This document shows, piece after piece, positions 1-10,180 of a stretch of DNA of 64,000 nt (position 1 is the stretch's first letter; the number at the start of each line of letters is the position of its first letter). Source of the stretch: Tepidiforma thermophila (GTDB taxonomy: Bacteria; Chloroflexota; Dehalococcoidia; Tepidiformales; Tepidiformaceae); contig NZ_PDJQ01000001.1 in the NCBI RefSeq assembly GCF_002563855.1, positions 1-64,000 of the forward strand. The letters are read 5' to 3'. Made by a program: the position numbers and the translations under genes. The notes beneath the pieces were generated by a model. That model searched no databases, had not been told where the DNA came from, and worked only from the letters and a program-made list of their open reading frames with translations.

Positions 1-910
1 GGTGGCAGGCGAAGCCGGCTGCGCGGAGCGCGTCGAGGAGGATGGCGCGCTTGGCGGCGTACATCTCGCGGAGTTCGGGGTAGTACGCATCGCCTGTTCG
101 ATGGCGACGGCGGCAGCTTCCTGGAGCGGAGCGGGGCGCCGACAGTGAGGAGTCGTGCACCTTGCGGAGCGCGTCGGTGAGGTGCGGCGGGGCTATGAGG
201 TAGCCGAGCCGCCAGCCGGTGACAGAGAAGGTCTTGGAGAGGCCGCTAATGGTGATGGTCCGCTGGTACATGCCCGGCAGCGTGGCGATGGGGATGTGCT
301 CGCGGCCGTCGTAGAGATGTGCTCGTAGATTTCGTCGGTGATGCAGAGGGTGTCGAATTCCTGGCAGAGGGGGCGATCTGCTCGAGTTCGGCGCGGGAGA
401 AGACCTTGCCGCTGGGGTTGTTCGGCGTGTGACGATGAAGAAGGCCCGGCGGAGCTCGCCGGTCGAAGGAGAAGTTTTCGCCGCGGAGGGTGACGAAGAC
501 GAGGCGCGCGCCGGACATGGCGGCATCGGGCACGTAGTTCTCGTAGAAGGGCTCGAAGACGATGACCTCGTCGCCGTCCTCGACGACGGCGAGCATGGCG
601 CACATCATCGCCTCGGTGGCGCCGCAGGTGACGGTGACCTCGCGGTCGGGTCGATGTCGAGGCCGTAGAATCGGCGGGTTTTTTCGGCGATGGCGCGGCG
701 GAGGCGGGGTGAGCCCCAGGTGATGGCGTACTGGTTGATGTCGGCGTTGATGGCGTCGACGGCGGCCTGTTTGATGAACGCGGGTGCCGGGAAATCGGGG
801 TAGCCCTGGGCGAGGTTCATGGCGCCGTGGAGCATGGCGAGGCGGGTCATCTCGCGGATGACCGATTCGCTGAAGACGCTCGTGCGGCGCGCGATGTGGG
901 CGCGGGGCAT
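1..910 (-). CDS. Class I/II PLP-dependent aminotransferase, frame-disrupted, 3' end outside window
   Basis: Translating the minus strand across frames gives a continuous fold-type I aminotransferase: an N-terminal NLAQGYPDFPAP segment, a GSPRLRRAIA stretch, NTPNNPSGK, DEIYEHI and the PLP-lysine region SGLSKTFSVTGWRLGY. No single frame carries it. The frame changes near 648, 457, 432, 372, 316, 152, 137 and 92; most changes are explained by one missing base, while the part around 430-460 also seems to lack some codons. It begins with ATG at 910, 12 nt after the mutase stop, so it is probably co-transcribed with the mutase. It is either a pseudogene or, more likely, poor sequence at a contig edge, because the damage also reaches the end of the neighbouring gene. 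The substrate cannot be assigned; members of this family act on aromatic or aspartate-type amino acids. Confidence 0.75.
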
Positions 911-922
911 CGACCGGAAAGA

Positions 923-2585
<1,663 letters not shown>

Positions 2586-2608
2586 GGCGGGCTCCGGTAA
2601 GGGCGAGT

Positions 2609-2626
2609 TTTGGCCGGCTGGCCAAA
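2609..2626. promoter_or_regulatory. Perfect palindrome in the mutase leader (candidate operator)
   Basis: TTTGGCC, 4 nt, GGCCAAA forms an 18-bp inverted repeat 24 nt upstream of the mutase start. A minus-strand -10-like TAGAGT lies at 2640-2645, so the palindrome would sit just downstream of the transcription start, a place where a bound repressor would block elongation. The binding protein is unknown. Confidence 0.45.
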
Positions 2627-2702
2627 CGGTATTGGACGTACTCTACACGAATCCGGCGGGAGGGAGGGAGGGGGTGGGGTGCGCGTTGGCGGGGGGCGGG
2701 GG

Positions 2703-2708
2703 TACGCT
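2703..2708 (+). promoter_or_regulatory. -10 box (TACGCT) for yajQ, leaderless arrangement
   Basis: TACGCT ends 7 nt before the ATG at 2716, so transcription would start at or next to the start codon. No convincing -35 box is visible. Confidence 0.5.
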
Positions 2709-2715
2709 CGTGGGC

Positions 2716-3216
2716 ATGGCGAAGGACGAGAGTTTCGACATCACGACGGGCGCGGACCTCCAGGAAGTAGCGAACGCGATCAACCAGGCGCGGAAGGAGA
2801 TTGGGACGCGGTTCGACTTCAAGGGGGTGGTCGCCGAGATCGACTACGAGCACGGGACGAACCGGTTCGTGCTGCACGCGCAGGACGACTACAAGCTGGA
2901 GGCGATGTGGCAGGTGGTGGCGCAGCGGATGGTGGCGCGGAACGTACCGCTGAAGAACCTGGTGCGGGGGACGCCGCAGAAGGCCTCGGGCGGGACGCTG
3001 CGGCAGGAGGTGACGATCGTGCAGGGGATTGAGCAGGAGATTGCGCGGAAGATTGTGAAGTTCATCAAGGAGCAGAAGTACAAGAAGGCGCAGGCGCAGA
3101 TCCAGGGGGATGCGGTGCGGGTGAGTTCGCCGAGCCGGGACGAACTGCAGCAGGTGATCCGGGACGTGAAGGCGCAGGACTGGGGGATTGAGCTGAAGTT
3201 CGGGAACTTCCGGTAG
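2716..3216 (+). CDS. YajQ family nucleotide/c-di-GMP-binding protein
   Basis: A 166-residue protein covering the whole YajQ family: it opens with SFDITTGADLQEVANAINQA, continues with TRFDFKGVV and ends with the conserved DWGIELKFGNFR. Family members have two ferredoxin-like domains and bind nucleotides or RNA; in Xanthomonas and Pseudomonas they act as c-di-GMP effectors. Which role applies here is not visible. The ATG at 2716 fits the family N-terminus and the -10 box 7 nt before it. The gene diverges from the mutase and converges on the CtaG-like gene with a 10-nt gap. Confidence 0.92.
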   Translation: MAKDESFDITTGADLQEVANAINQARKEIGTRFDFKGVVAEIDYEHGTNRFVLHAQDDYKLEAMWQVVAQRMVARNVPLKNLVRGTPQKASGGTLRQEVTIVQGIEQEIARKIVKFIKEQKYKKAQAQIQGDAVRVSSPSRDELQQVIRDVKAQDWGIELKFGNFR

Positions 3217-3226
3217 CGCGGCCCGG

Positions 3227-4096
3227 TCAGATGGGGCGGTGGAAAACCTGTTCGAGGGCGGCGCGGCGGCGGCGTTCGACTTCACGCTGGAGCGCGAGGC
3301 GGCGGTCGATGCGGCGCTGGTTGCGCGCTTCGTAGCGGATCCAGCCGACGACGATGGCGGCCAGGGCAGCCACGAAGATGATGTTGCCGGCGAGCCAGAG
3401 GATCATGATGGCGATGCGCTGGTCGGTGATCGGGTCGGGGGCCCAACCGGGGGCGCGGGCGGCGAAGCCGCTGTGCATGGCGGTGTTCATGCTGAGGAAC
3501 ATGCCGCCGAAGAGGGCCTTATGGGTCATTTCGACGAAGACGTAGAGGGCGCGGAGGGGGTAGGGGAGGCGCCAGCGAGCGGGGTCGATGGCGAGTGCGG
3601 GCATCCAAAAGAGGAGGCCGGTGAGGAGGAGCGAGGCGAGCTGGAAATCGCGGAGGAGCCCGTGCTCGGCAGCGAGGTCGGTGAGGCGCGTGAACTGCCA
3701 GAGGTAGGTGAGGACGGCGAAGAGGAGCCAGGTGAAGACGGGGAAGGTGAGGACGGCGGCGAGGCGGCTCCGGTAGAGGGCGCGGAGGCGGCGACGGCCG
3801 GCGGGGGAGGCGACGCGGAAGGCGAGGGTGAGGGGCGCGCCGAGGAGCAGGAGGGGCGGCGCGACCATGGTGAGCAGGAGGAACCCGAGGAAGTTGATCC
3901 AGAGGACCCGGTTGCCGAGGTGCTCGATGGGGGTCACGGCGACGGCCAGGACGACCGCGACACCGGCGGCAAAGGCGGCAGCGCGCCATGGGGAGTGGGC
4001 GCCGGCGGCGGCCCGCCATGCGCGGGCGTAGGCCGCGAGGACGAGGATGGCGGCCGGGAGCCAGAGGGGGTCGAGCGTCCAGCCGGCGAAGGTCAC
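3227..4096 (-). CDS. ctaG: Cytochrome c oxidase assembly factor CtaG (caa3 type)
   Basis: A 289-residue polytopic membrane protein of the CtaG_Bsu (caa3 assembly) family. Visible landmarks are VTPIEHLGNRVLWINFLGFLLL, MVAPPLLLLGAP, FVEMTHKALFGGMFL and a final helix before a basic, charged tail (residues ~245-289). Conserved His residues lie in the membrane segments. The family is needed for formation of active caa3-type oxidase, probably in copper-site assembly. It starts with GTG at 4096, 3 nt after the upstream Lrp-type gene, so the two are co-transcribed. No oxidase subunit genes are in the window. Confidence 0.8.
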   Translation of the reverse strand: MTFAGWTLDPLWLPAAILVLAAYARAWRAAAGAHSPWRAAAFAAGVAVVLAVAVTPIEHLGNRVLWINFLGFLLLTMVAPPLLLLGAPLTLAFRVASPAGRRRLRALYRSRLAAVLTFPVFTWLLFAVLTYLWQFTRLTDLAAEHGLLRDFQLASLLLTGLLFWMPALAIDPARWRLPYPLRALYVFVEMTHKALFGGMFLSMNTAMHSGFAARAPGWAPDPITDQRIAIMILWLAGNIIFVAALAAIVVGWIRYEARNQRRIDRRLALQREVERRRRAALEQVFHRPI

Positions 4097-4099
4097 AGG

Positions 4100-4345
4100 T
4101 CAGCGCACTCCGAAGGCTTCGAAGGTGAGGATGGTGTAGGTTTCGCGGACGTGGGGGATGGCGTGGATGTCGCGTTCGATGACGCGGCCGATGCTGTCGA
4201 TGTCGTCGACGTAGAGCTTTGCCAGGAGGTCGTACTGGCCGGTGATGCTGTAGCACTCGGAGAAGGAGGGCACTTCGGCGACACGGTTGGCGACGGCCGT
4301 GGTGTGCCCCGGGTCGGTCTTGATCATCACGAAGACTGCGCGCAT
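4100..4345 (-). CDS. Stand-alone Lrp/AsnC ligand-binding (RAM) domain protein
   Basis: An 81-residue protein equal to the C-terminal effector-binding domain of Lrp/AsnC regulators, without a helix-turn-helix. It shows the MRAVFVMIKT opening strand, the ITGQYDLLAKLYV segment and a VRETYTILTFEAF end. Such single domains usually form dimers or octamers that bind small molecules, often amino acids; the ligand is unknown. The start is placed at 4345 because it fits the family and because TACACT lies exactly 6 nt upstream. A further in-frame ATG at 4363 lies upstream of that box. Confidence 0.85.
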   Translation of the reverse strand: MRAVFVMIKTDPGHTTAVANRVAEVPSFSECYSITGQYDLLAKLYVDDIDSIGRVIERDIHAIPHVRETYTILTFEAFGVR

Positions 4346-4351
4346 GGATGG

Positions 4352-4357
4352 AGTGTA
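4352..4357 (-). promoter_or_regulatory. -10 box (TACACT), leaderless arrangement
   Basis: TACACT on the minus strand ends 6 nt before the ATG at 4345. It would drive the RAM-domain gene and the ctaG gene behind it. Confidence 0.5.
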
Positions 4358-4449
4358 CGGCATGGCCGCCAGGGCCCTGCGGTGGCCATGGTCACCGCGG
4401 GCGGCGTTGCGGGGAGGGGTCGAAGGGCGGGAGAGCCTGGGACCGAACG

Positions 4450-6278
4450 TCAATAGTCGGTGCCGGGCCGGCCGGCGAGGGCATCGCGGAGCTGGGCAAG
4501 GCGGCTGCGCTCGGCGAGGAGTTCGAGGATGCGGAGCGCCTGGGCGGGGGTTGGCTGCTCGCCGGCCTGGAGCAGGAGCCGCTGCACTTCGCGGTCGATG
4601 GCCTCGATCTGGCGGTTGAGCTGGGCGATGGTCGGGCCGGGCGTGCCGCCGGAGCCGGGCACTGGAGTCCCGTCCTGGCCCGGGGTGGGCTGGGGCGTGG
4701 CGCCGGGCTGCGGGGTTTGGCCGCCCTGGCCGGGCAGGGGGGTGCCCTGGCCGGGACCGGGTGTGCCCCGGCACCCGGGGAGGGTGTCCCGGGCGGCCCA
4801 TTGGGTGTGGGTGACTGCCCGGGGGCGGGTGAGGGGGTCGCCGGGGGTGTCGGCGTCGGCGCCGGCTCGGGCGGGTAGAGGAGGCGGAGTACGACCTCGA
4901 AGTCATGGCGGGAGGCGTCGTCGGAGGGGTCGATGATGAGGGCGTCGCGGAAAGCGGAGAGGGCCTCGGGCAGACGGCCGGCTTCGAACTGGTGGTGGCC
5001 GATACTGGCGAAGGCGCGCCGGCGGATTTCCGGGTCGTTGGATTCGAGGGCGCGCCGGGCGTTGCGGATGGCGTCTTCGTAGCGGCCGGCGGCGTGGTAG
5101 GCGGCGGCGAGGTTGAGGGCGATATCGGGGTCACTCGGGCGCTCGACCTGTGCTTCAAGGAAGGCCTCGATGGCGGTTTCGGGGTCGCCGGCCTCGAGGG
5201 CCGCGCGGCCGCGTTCGTTCGCCTGGTAGGCCGGGGAAGCGCAGCCTGCGAGGAGCAGGGCCAGCGCGGCAGCGGCAGGGAGGAGATGGGCGGGACGGCG
5301 GGGGCGGAAGCGTTCGACCAAGGTGCCCAGGAGGACGGCGGCGAGGGCAGCGCCGGCGAAGAGCTGGAACCGCTCGACGGGGAGGGTAGTGGTGCGCTCG
5401 TCGAGGCGGGTGCGCTCGAGTGCGCGGATGCGGCCTTCGACGACGCCGGGAACGACGACGAGGTTGGTGCCCAGGTAGCGGCCGCCCGCGGCGGCAGCGA
5501 GGGCGCGGAGGAACGGCTCATCGAGGCGGGAGACGATCGGCTGGCCGGCGGCATCGAGGCGGGGGCTGACGCGGCCGGTCAGCGGGTCAACGGCGGGGAC
5601 GATGCCGCCATCCGGGGTGCCGACGCCGGCAACGAGGAGCTCGACGCCGGAGGCGCGGATGCTCTCGGCGACTGCGGCGACGTCGCCGCCGAGGTTGTCG
5701 CCATCGGTCAGGAGGAGGATGAGCCGGCCTGCGGAGGAGTCGTCGGCGAGGAGGTCGAGGGCGAGCTCGAGGCCGCGGGCAACATCGGTGCCGCCTTCGA
5801 CGAGCACGACGCCGGTTTCGAGCGATTCGACGACGCGGGCGGCAGCGGCGGCGTCGGTGGTGAGGGGAAAGCGGATGCGGGCGCTGCCGGCGAAGATCAC
5901 GAGTCCCACGCGGTCACCGGCGAGGCGGTCGATGGATTGCACGGCGGCGGCTTTGGCGGCGGCGAGGCGGGAGGGCTGGACATCGGGGACATCCATGCTG
6001 CGGGAGATGTCCATGACGATGACGAGGTCGGCGCCGGTGCGGGGGACCTGGGAGACGCGGGTGCCCCAGCGGGGCTGGGCGGCGGCGACGATGGCGAGGC
6101 AAGCGGCGAGGGTGTACAGCAGGGCGGCGGTGGCGGATGGGGGTGCGGGCAGGAAGCGGGAGAGGCGGCGGGCGCGGCGCCGTCCGCGCGCCATGCCGAC
6201 GCCCCAGGCGGCGAGCGCGAGGAGCGGCAGCGGAAGGATGAGGAGGACCCACTCGTGGGCGAAGGTGATGCCGCTCAT
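4450..6278 (-). CDS. VWA-TPR protein of the Bat-like operon (BatB/BatC-like fusion), one frame break
   Basis: An N-terminal membrane segment is followed by a von Willebrand A domain with a MIDAS motif (VMDISRSMD, residue ~93, and LLTDGDN), a second hydrophobic segment with a lipobox-like LLAGCAS (~345), three TPR-like helical pairs (~350-450), a Pro/Thr/Gly-rich linker and a helical tail. Within the linker, near 4755, the frame slips by one base. With one base restored the linker stays PGQ/PG-rich and the protein ends in a plausible helix (TIAQLNRQIEAIDREVQRL) with TGA at 4450-4452, 609 residues in all. Without it the tail is a Pro/Ala/Arg-rich run resembling a wrong-frame read. The start overlaps the next VWA gene by 4 nt. 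Likely role: membrane-anchored partner of the MoxR chaperone complex. Confidence 0.85.
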
Positions 6279-7219
6279 GCGGGGAGCCTCCGGAGGAGGG
6301 TGCCGGCGAGGAGAAGTTCGAGGGCGAGGAGCGCGGCCCCGGCGCCTGCGAACCAGGGGGCGAAGTAGTCGTAGTCGTCGAACGCTTCGCGGGTGATCCG
6401 GGAGCGCTCGAGGGAGGAGATTTCGTCATAGACGTCGGCGAGCTGGCCGGGGTCGCTGGCGGCGAAGTAGCGGCCGCCGGTCTGGGCGGCGATCTCCCGG
6501 AGGAGGTCTTCATCGATTTCGCGGGCGCGTTCGCCGGGGGATTCGCTGACGATGCCGATGGTGTAGACGCGGATTTTGAGGGCAGCGGCGAGGGCGGCGG
6601 CATCCTCGGGGCGGATGGAGGGGGCGTTGTGTTCGCCGTCGGTGAGAAGGATGACGATGCGGCTGGCGGCGGTGGACTCCTGGAGCATAGAGAGGGCGGC
6701 TGCGAGGCCGACGCCGATGCCGGTTCCATCGGGGAGGAGGCCGGAGTCGAGGTCGGCGACCATTCGGTCGAGGGCGGCGTAGTCGGTGGACGGCGGGGAG
6801 AGGGGGAGGGCGTCCTGCTGGAAGACGACGAGCCCGACGCGGTCGTTTTCGCGGGAGCGGATGAACTCGCGGACCACGTCTTTGGTTACGGTGAGGCGGT
6901 TGGAGTCGCCGAAGCGGGCAAGCATGGAGCTGGAGAGGTCGAGGGAGATGACGATGTCGATGCCCTCCCCGGGGACGAGGGTGCGGGCATCGCCCCGGCG
7001 CGGGCCTGCAACGGCGATGGCGAGGAGGACGACGGCGAGGATGCGGAGGGCGGGGAGTGCGCGGCTGAACCGGAGGCGCCAGCCGGGGCGGGCCCCGGCG
7101 AGCGGAGCGAGGGTTGAGACGGGCAGCGGTACAGGCCGGCGGCGGGCGGCAACCGCGAGGGGGATCGCGAGGAGGACGAGGGCGAGGGCGGCCGGTGCGG
7201 CGAAATCGAGGCCGTTCAC
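6275..7219 (-). CDS. VWA domain membrane protein, BatA-like
   Basis: A 314-residue protein with an N-terminal BatA-type membrane region (two hydrophobic segments by residue ~70), a VWA domain with an intact MIDAS (ISLDLSSSM at ~92, a conserved Thr, and LLTDGEHN) and a C-terminal transmembrane helix (~290-310). BatA-type proteins project a metal-dependent adhesion domain from the membrane and work with MoxR ATPases. The gene overlaps its neighbours by 4 nt on both sides (ATGA junctions), so translation is coupled across the operon. Confidence 0.88.
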   Translation of the reverse strand: MNGLDFAAPAALALVLLAIPLAVAARRRPVPLPVSTLAPLAGARPGWRLRFSRALPALRILAVVLLAIAVAGPRRGDARTLVPGEGIDIVISLDLSSSMLARFGDSNRLTVTKDVVREFIRSRENDRVGLVVFQQDALPLSPPSTDYAALDRMVADLDSGLLPDGTGIGVGLAAALSMLQESTAASRIVILLTDGEHNAPSIRPEDAAALAAALKIRVYTIGIVSESPGERAREIDEDLLREIAAQTGGRYFAASDPGQLADVYDEISSLERSRITREAFDDYDYFAPWFAGAGAALLALELLLAGTLLRRLPA

Positions 7220-8133
7220 TGCGGTTCACCGATGAGTTCGTAGGCCATGGCGAGGTCGGCGCGGCGGCGTTCGGGAGCCGGGCGATAGCCGGCGTAGACG
7301 ACGGCGTCGCACTCCTCGAGGAGGCCGCCGGCGAGCCGGGCGACCCAGCGGTCGGCGCCGGAGGCTTCGAGGCGGGCGCGGAGTTCGGCGGCGGTGAGGG
7401 CGGTCGCGGGGATGGCGAAGCGGCGGGCAAGTTCGGCGCGGACCGTGGCGGCGAGGGCGCGGTAGGCGGCGACGGGGTCGGTATCGATGGCTGATTCGGC
7501 GAGCAGCAGGCCGGGGAGGGCGGGTTCGGCGGCGGCTGGCGGGGCCGGGGGCGCGGGACTGGGTCGGCGGCTACGGCGCCTGGCGAGGGAAACGAGGGCG
7601 AGGATGAGGAGAGCCACGACGACCGCAGTGCCGGCGACGAGCGCGGGGCGGAGGAGCGGCGATTCGGCGCCGGCGATGGCGACCGGCGGCGGGAGCGGGG
7701 TGAGCTCGAGGGGGGCATCGGGCAGGAGGGTTGGGAGCACCGCGATAGTGACCGGGGGCGGCTCGAGCGTCGCGACCGCGGAGCCGGTGGTGACGGCGAG
7801 CGTCGGCGAGAAGGCGAGGTCGCCGAGAGCGAAGGGGGCAACGACCGCTTCGAGGAGCCACTCGGTGCCGGCGGACGTGGTGCGGAGCTGGCGCGGCGGT
7901 TCGAGGCGGACAAGTTCGACTGCGCCCCAGCCTGCGGTGCCGGGCGCGAATTCGGGCTGCTGCCCCGGCGGCAGGGCGAGGCGGACCGTCAGCTGAAGGT
8001 GGTCGCCGATGCGCGCACTGGCGGGCTGGACCGTCACCTCGGGGGCAGGGGCGGGCTGGGCCCGGGCCGCGGGTCCGGCGACGATGGCTGCGAGCGCCAT
8101 GAGGGCAGCGACCAGAAGCATGCGCCGGTTCAT
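7216..8133 (-). CDS. BatD-like secreted/membrane protein
   Basis: A 305-residue protein with a signal peptide (residues ~1-25, ending near ARAQP), a beta-rich external part with the BatD-like start (EVTVQPASARIGDHLQLTVRL), one transmembrane helix (~165-185), a basic stop-transfer and a helical cytoplasmic tail. Sequence similarity to BatD is weak; the call rests on position between DUF58 and VWA genes, topology and the Ig-like opening. It overlaps the flanking genes by 4 nt each. Confidence 0.6.
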   Translation of the reverse strand: MNRRMLLVAALMALAAIVAGPAARAQPAPAPEVTVQPASARIGDHLQLTVRLALPPGQQPEFAPGTAGWGAVELVRLEPPRQLRTTSAGTEWLLEAVVAPFALGDLAFSPTLAVTTGSAVATLEPPPVTIAVLPTLLPDAPLELTPLPPPVAIAGAESPLLRPALVAGTAVVVALLILALVSLARRRSRRPSPAPPAPPAAAEPALPGLLLAESAIDTDPVAAYRALAATVRAELARRFAIPATALTAAELRARLEASGADRWVARLAGGLLEECDAVVYAGYRPAPERRRADLAMAYELIGEPQ

Positions 8134-9074
8134 GCGGCGGCCCCCCGGCGGCGGAAGAAGCGGAGGAGGGCGGGGACGTAGTCCTCGCCGGTGACGGCGC
8201 GGATGTCGTCGATGCCGAGCTGGCCGAAGAGGGCAGCGAGGTCGGCATCCAGCTGGCGGATGCGCCGGGCGTAGGCATCGCGGACGGCGGGACTGGAGGT
8301 ATCGAGTTCGAGGGCGGCGCCGGTTTCGGCGTCGGCGACGGTGATGATGCCGGCATCGGGGAGCGCTTCGTCGACCGGGTCGCGGATGGTGACGGCGATC
8401 AGGTCGTGGCGGCTCGCGGCGGCGCGCAGGCGGGCCGGCTCGATGGGGGCGAGGAAGTCGGAGATGAGGAAGACGGTGGCGCGGCGGCGCTGGACGCCGA
8501 CGAGGTACTGGAGGGCAGCTGCGAGGTCGGTGCCGGGATGTGCCGGGCGCGCGCGGAGGATTTCGCGGATGACGCGGAGGACGTGGGTGGCGCCGCCGGC
8601 GGGGCGGACGTAGCGCTGGGGGCGCCCGGCGAAGAGGAGGAGGCCGACGCGGTCCTTGTTGCGGATGGCGGCAAGGGCGAGGACAGCAGCGATTTCGGCG
8701 GCGAGGGCGCTCTTGGGGACGGGCGCGGCGCCGGCGAACTGCGATGCGGAGACGTCGACGGCGAAGATGACGGTGAGGTCGCGGTCTTCGCGGTAGCGGC
8801 GGATGAACGGCTCGCCGGTGCGGGCGTAGGCATTCCAGTCGAGGGCGCGGACGTCGTCGCCGGGGACGTAGGGGCGAAGTTCATCGAATTCGAGGCCGCG
8901 GCCGCGGAAGACGGCGTGATATTCGCCAAGGAAGAGGGTGTTGACGAGGCGGCGGGCGCGCAGCTCGATGGCGCGGACGCGGGCGAGCAGCTCCGGCGTG
9001 AGGGGGTCATCGAAGGCGGAGGCGGGCCGGGGGGCGGCGGCGGTGCGGCGGAAGGGGATGCGGAGACGAACCAT
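8130..9074 (-). CDS. DUF58 domain protein
   Basis: A 314-residue protein with the DUF58 hallmark GRGLEFDELRPYVPGDDVRALDWNAYARTGEP (residues ~60-95, given here as positions and key residues G, E, R, Y, P, GDD, R, DW), followed by a VWA-like part containing FAVDVSASQ and LISDF. DUF58 proteins are regular companions of MoxR ATPases. The ATG at 9074 lies 22 nt after the MoxR stop. The downstream junction is a 4-nt overlap. Confidence 0.9.
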   Translation of the reverse strand: MVRLRIPFRRTAAAPRPASAFDDPLTPELLARVRAIELRARRLVNTLFLGEYHAVFRGRGLEFDELRPYVPGDDVRALDWNAYARTGEPFIRRYREDRDLTVIFAVDVSASQFAGAAPVPKSALAAEIAAVLALAAIRNKDRVGLLLFAGRPQRYVRPAGGATHVLRVIREILRARPAHPGTDLAAALQYLVGVQRRRATVFLISDFLAPIEPARLRAAASRHDLIAVTIRDPVDEALPDAGIITVADAETGAALELDTSSPAVRDAYARRIRQLDADLAALFGQLGIDDIRAVTGEDYVPALLRFFRRRGAAA

Positions 9075-9096
9075 GCGACCCCCGGCGGGAAACGGT

Positions 9097-10086
9097 TCAG
9101 GGCAGGTCGACGCCTTCGAGGAGGCGGTCGATGAGGTCGTCGGGCGTGAGTTCGCGGGCGTCGGCTTCGTAGGTGGTGATGATGCGGTGGCGGAGTGCCT
9201 CATGGGCGACGGCCTTCACATCGTCGGGGGTGGTGTAGCTGCGGCCGTGCAGGAAGGCGTGGGCGCGGGCGGCGAGTGCGAGGCTGATCGAGGCACGCGG
9301 GGAGGCGCCGAAGGCGATGAGGGGCTGGAGGTCGGGGAGGCGGTAGTCGGCGGGACGGCGGGTGGCGGCGACGAGCTGCGTGATGTAGTCGCGGATGGCG
9401 TCATCAAGGGCGACGCCGTGGACGGCAGCGCGGGCATCGAGGATGGCCTGGCGGGAGGCGACCACGCCGACGCGCGGCGGCTCCGGGGCGAGGCTCAGCT
9501 CGAGGACCTGCCGCTCCTCGGCGCGGGAGGGGTAGTCGACCCGGACCTTGAGGAGGAAGCGGTCGAGCTGGGCCTCGGGCAGGGGATAGGTGCCCTCCTG
9601 CTCGATGGGGTTCTGGGTCGCGATGACGAGGAAGGGGTCATCGAGTGGGAAGGTCTGGCCGCCGATTGAGACCTGCCGCTCCTGCATCGCTTCGAGGAGG
9701 GCGGATTGGACCTTGGCCGGGGCGCGGTTGATTTCGTCGGCGAGGACGAAGTTCGCGAAGATGGGCCCCTTGCGGATGGTGAACTGGCCATCACGGGCGT
9801 TGAAGATTTCGGTGCCGACGAGGTCGGCCGGGAGGAGGTCGGGCGTGAACTGAATACGGACGGACTGGAGGTCGAGGGCGCGGGCGAGGGTCGAGACGGT
9901 GAGGGACTTGGCGAGGCCGGGGACGCCCTCGACGAGGATGTGGCCGTTGCAGAGGAGGCCGATGAGGAGGCGGTCGATGAGGCGGTCCTGGCCGATGATG
10001 ACGCGGTGGACCTCGGCGCGGACGCGGGCGAGGGTGTCGGCGGCGAGAGCGGCGGCGGGCGAGAGTGGGGGTGCGCCGGGCGGCAC
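9097..10086 (-). CDS. MoxR-family AAA+ ATPase
   Basis: A 329-residue AAA_3-type ATPase, the first gene of the five-gene Bat-like operon. It shows Walker A as EGVPGLAKS (residue ~47), the family motif [16 protein letters not shown], Walker [23 protein letters not shown], sensor 1 [22 protein letters not shown], and a C-terminal lid. MoxR proteins act as chaperones that insert cofactors or assemble complexes with their VWA partners. The GTG start at 10086 is chosen for the GGAG 7 nt upstream and because in-frame sequence before it is not protein-like. Confidence 0.93.
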   Translation of the reverse strand: MPPGAPPLSPAAALAADTLARVRAEVHRVIIGQDRLIDRLLIGLLCNGHILVEGVPGLAKSLTVSTLARALDLQSVRIQFTPDLLPADLVGTEIFNARDGQFTIRKGPIFANFVLADEINRAPAKVQSALLEAMQERQVSIGGQTFPLDDPFLVIATQNPIEQEGTYPLPEAQLDRFLLKVRVDYPSRAEERQVLELSLAPEPPRVGVVASRQAILDARAAVHGVALDDAIRDYITQLVAATRRPADYRLPDLQPLIAFGASPRASISLALAARAHAFLHGRSYTTPDDVKAVAHEALRHRIITTYEADARELTPDDLIDRLLEGVDLP

Positions 10087-10115
10087 GGCAGGCTCCGGGG
10101 CTACAGGGTGCCCGT

Positions 10116-10121
10116 ATTGTA
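10116..10121 (-). promoter_or_regulatory. -10 box (TACAAT) of the MoxR/Bat-like operon
   Basis: TACAAT on the minus strand lies 29 nt before the GTG of the MoxR gene. This gives a leader of roughly 20 nt containing the GGAG site. No clear -35 box is visible. Confidence 0.4.
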
Positions 10122-10180
10122 GGCGGGCCGAGGGTAAAGCCGGCGAGAGGCTGGACGAAGGACGACGGCCGGGGGAAGGG

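Noticed and set aside
1..910. Several separate small genes in the first 900 bases
   Set aside because: Each short minus-strand frame contains consecutive parts of one aminotransferase, so they are pieces of one damaged gene.
4690..4860. Repeated short GC-rich units that could suggest a CRISPR or minisatellite
   Set aside because: Units are irregular and translate as a Pro/Gly/Thr linker inside the VWA-TPR gene; no repeat-spacer structure.
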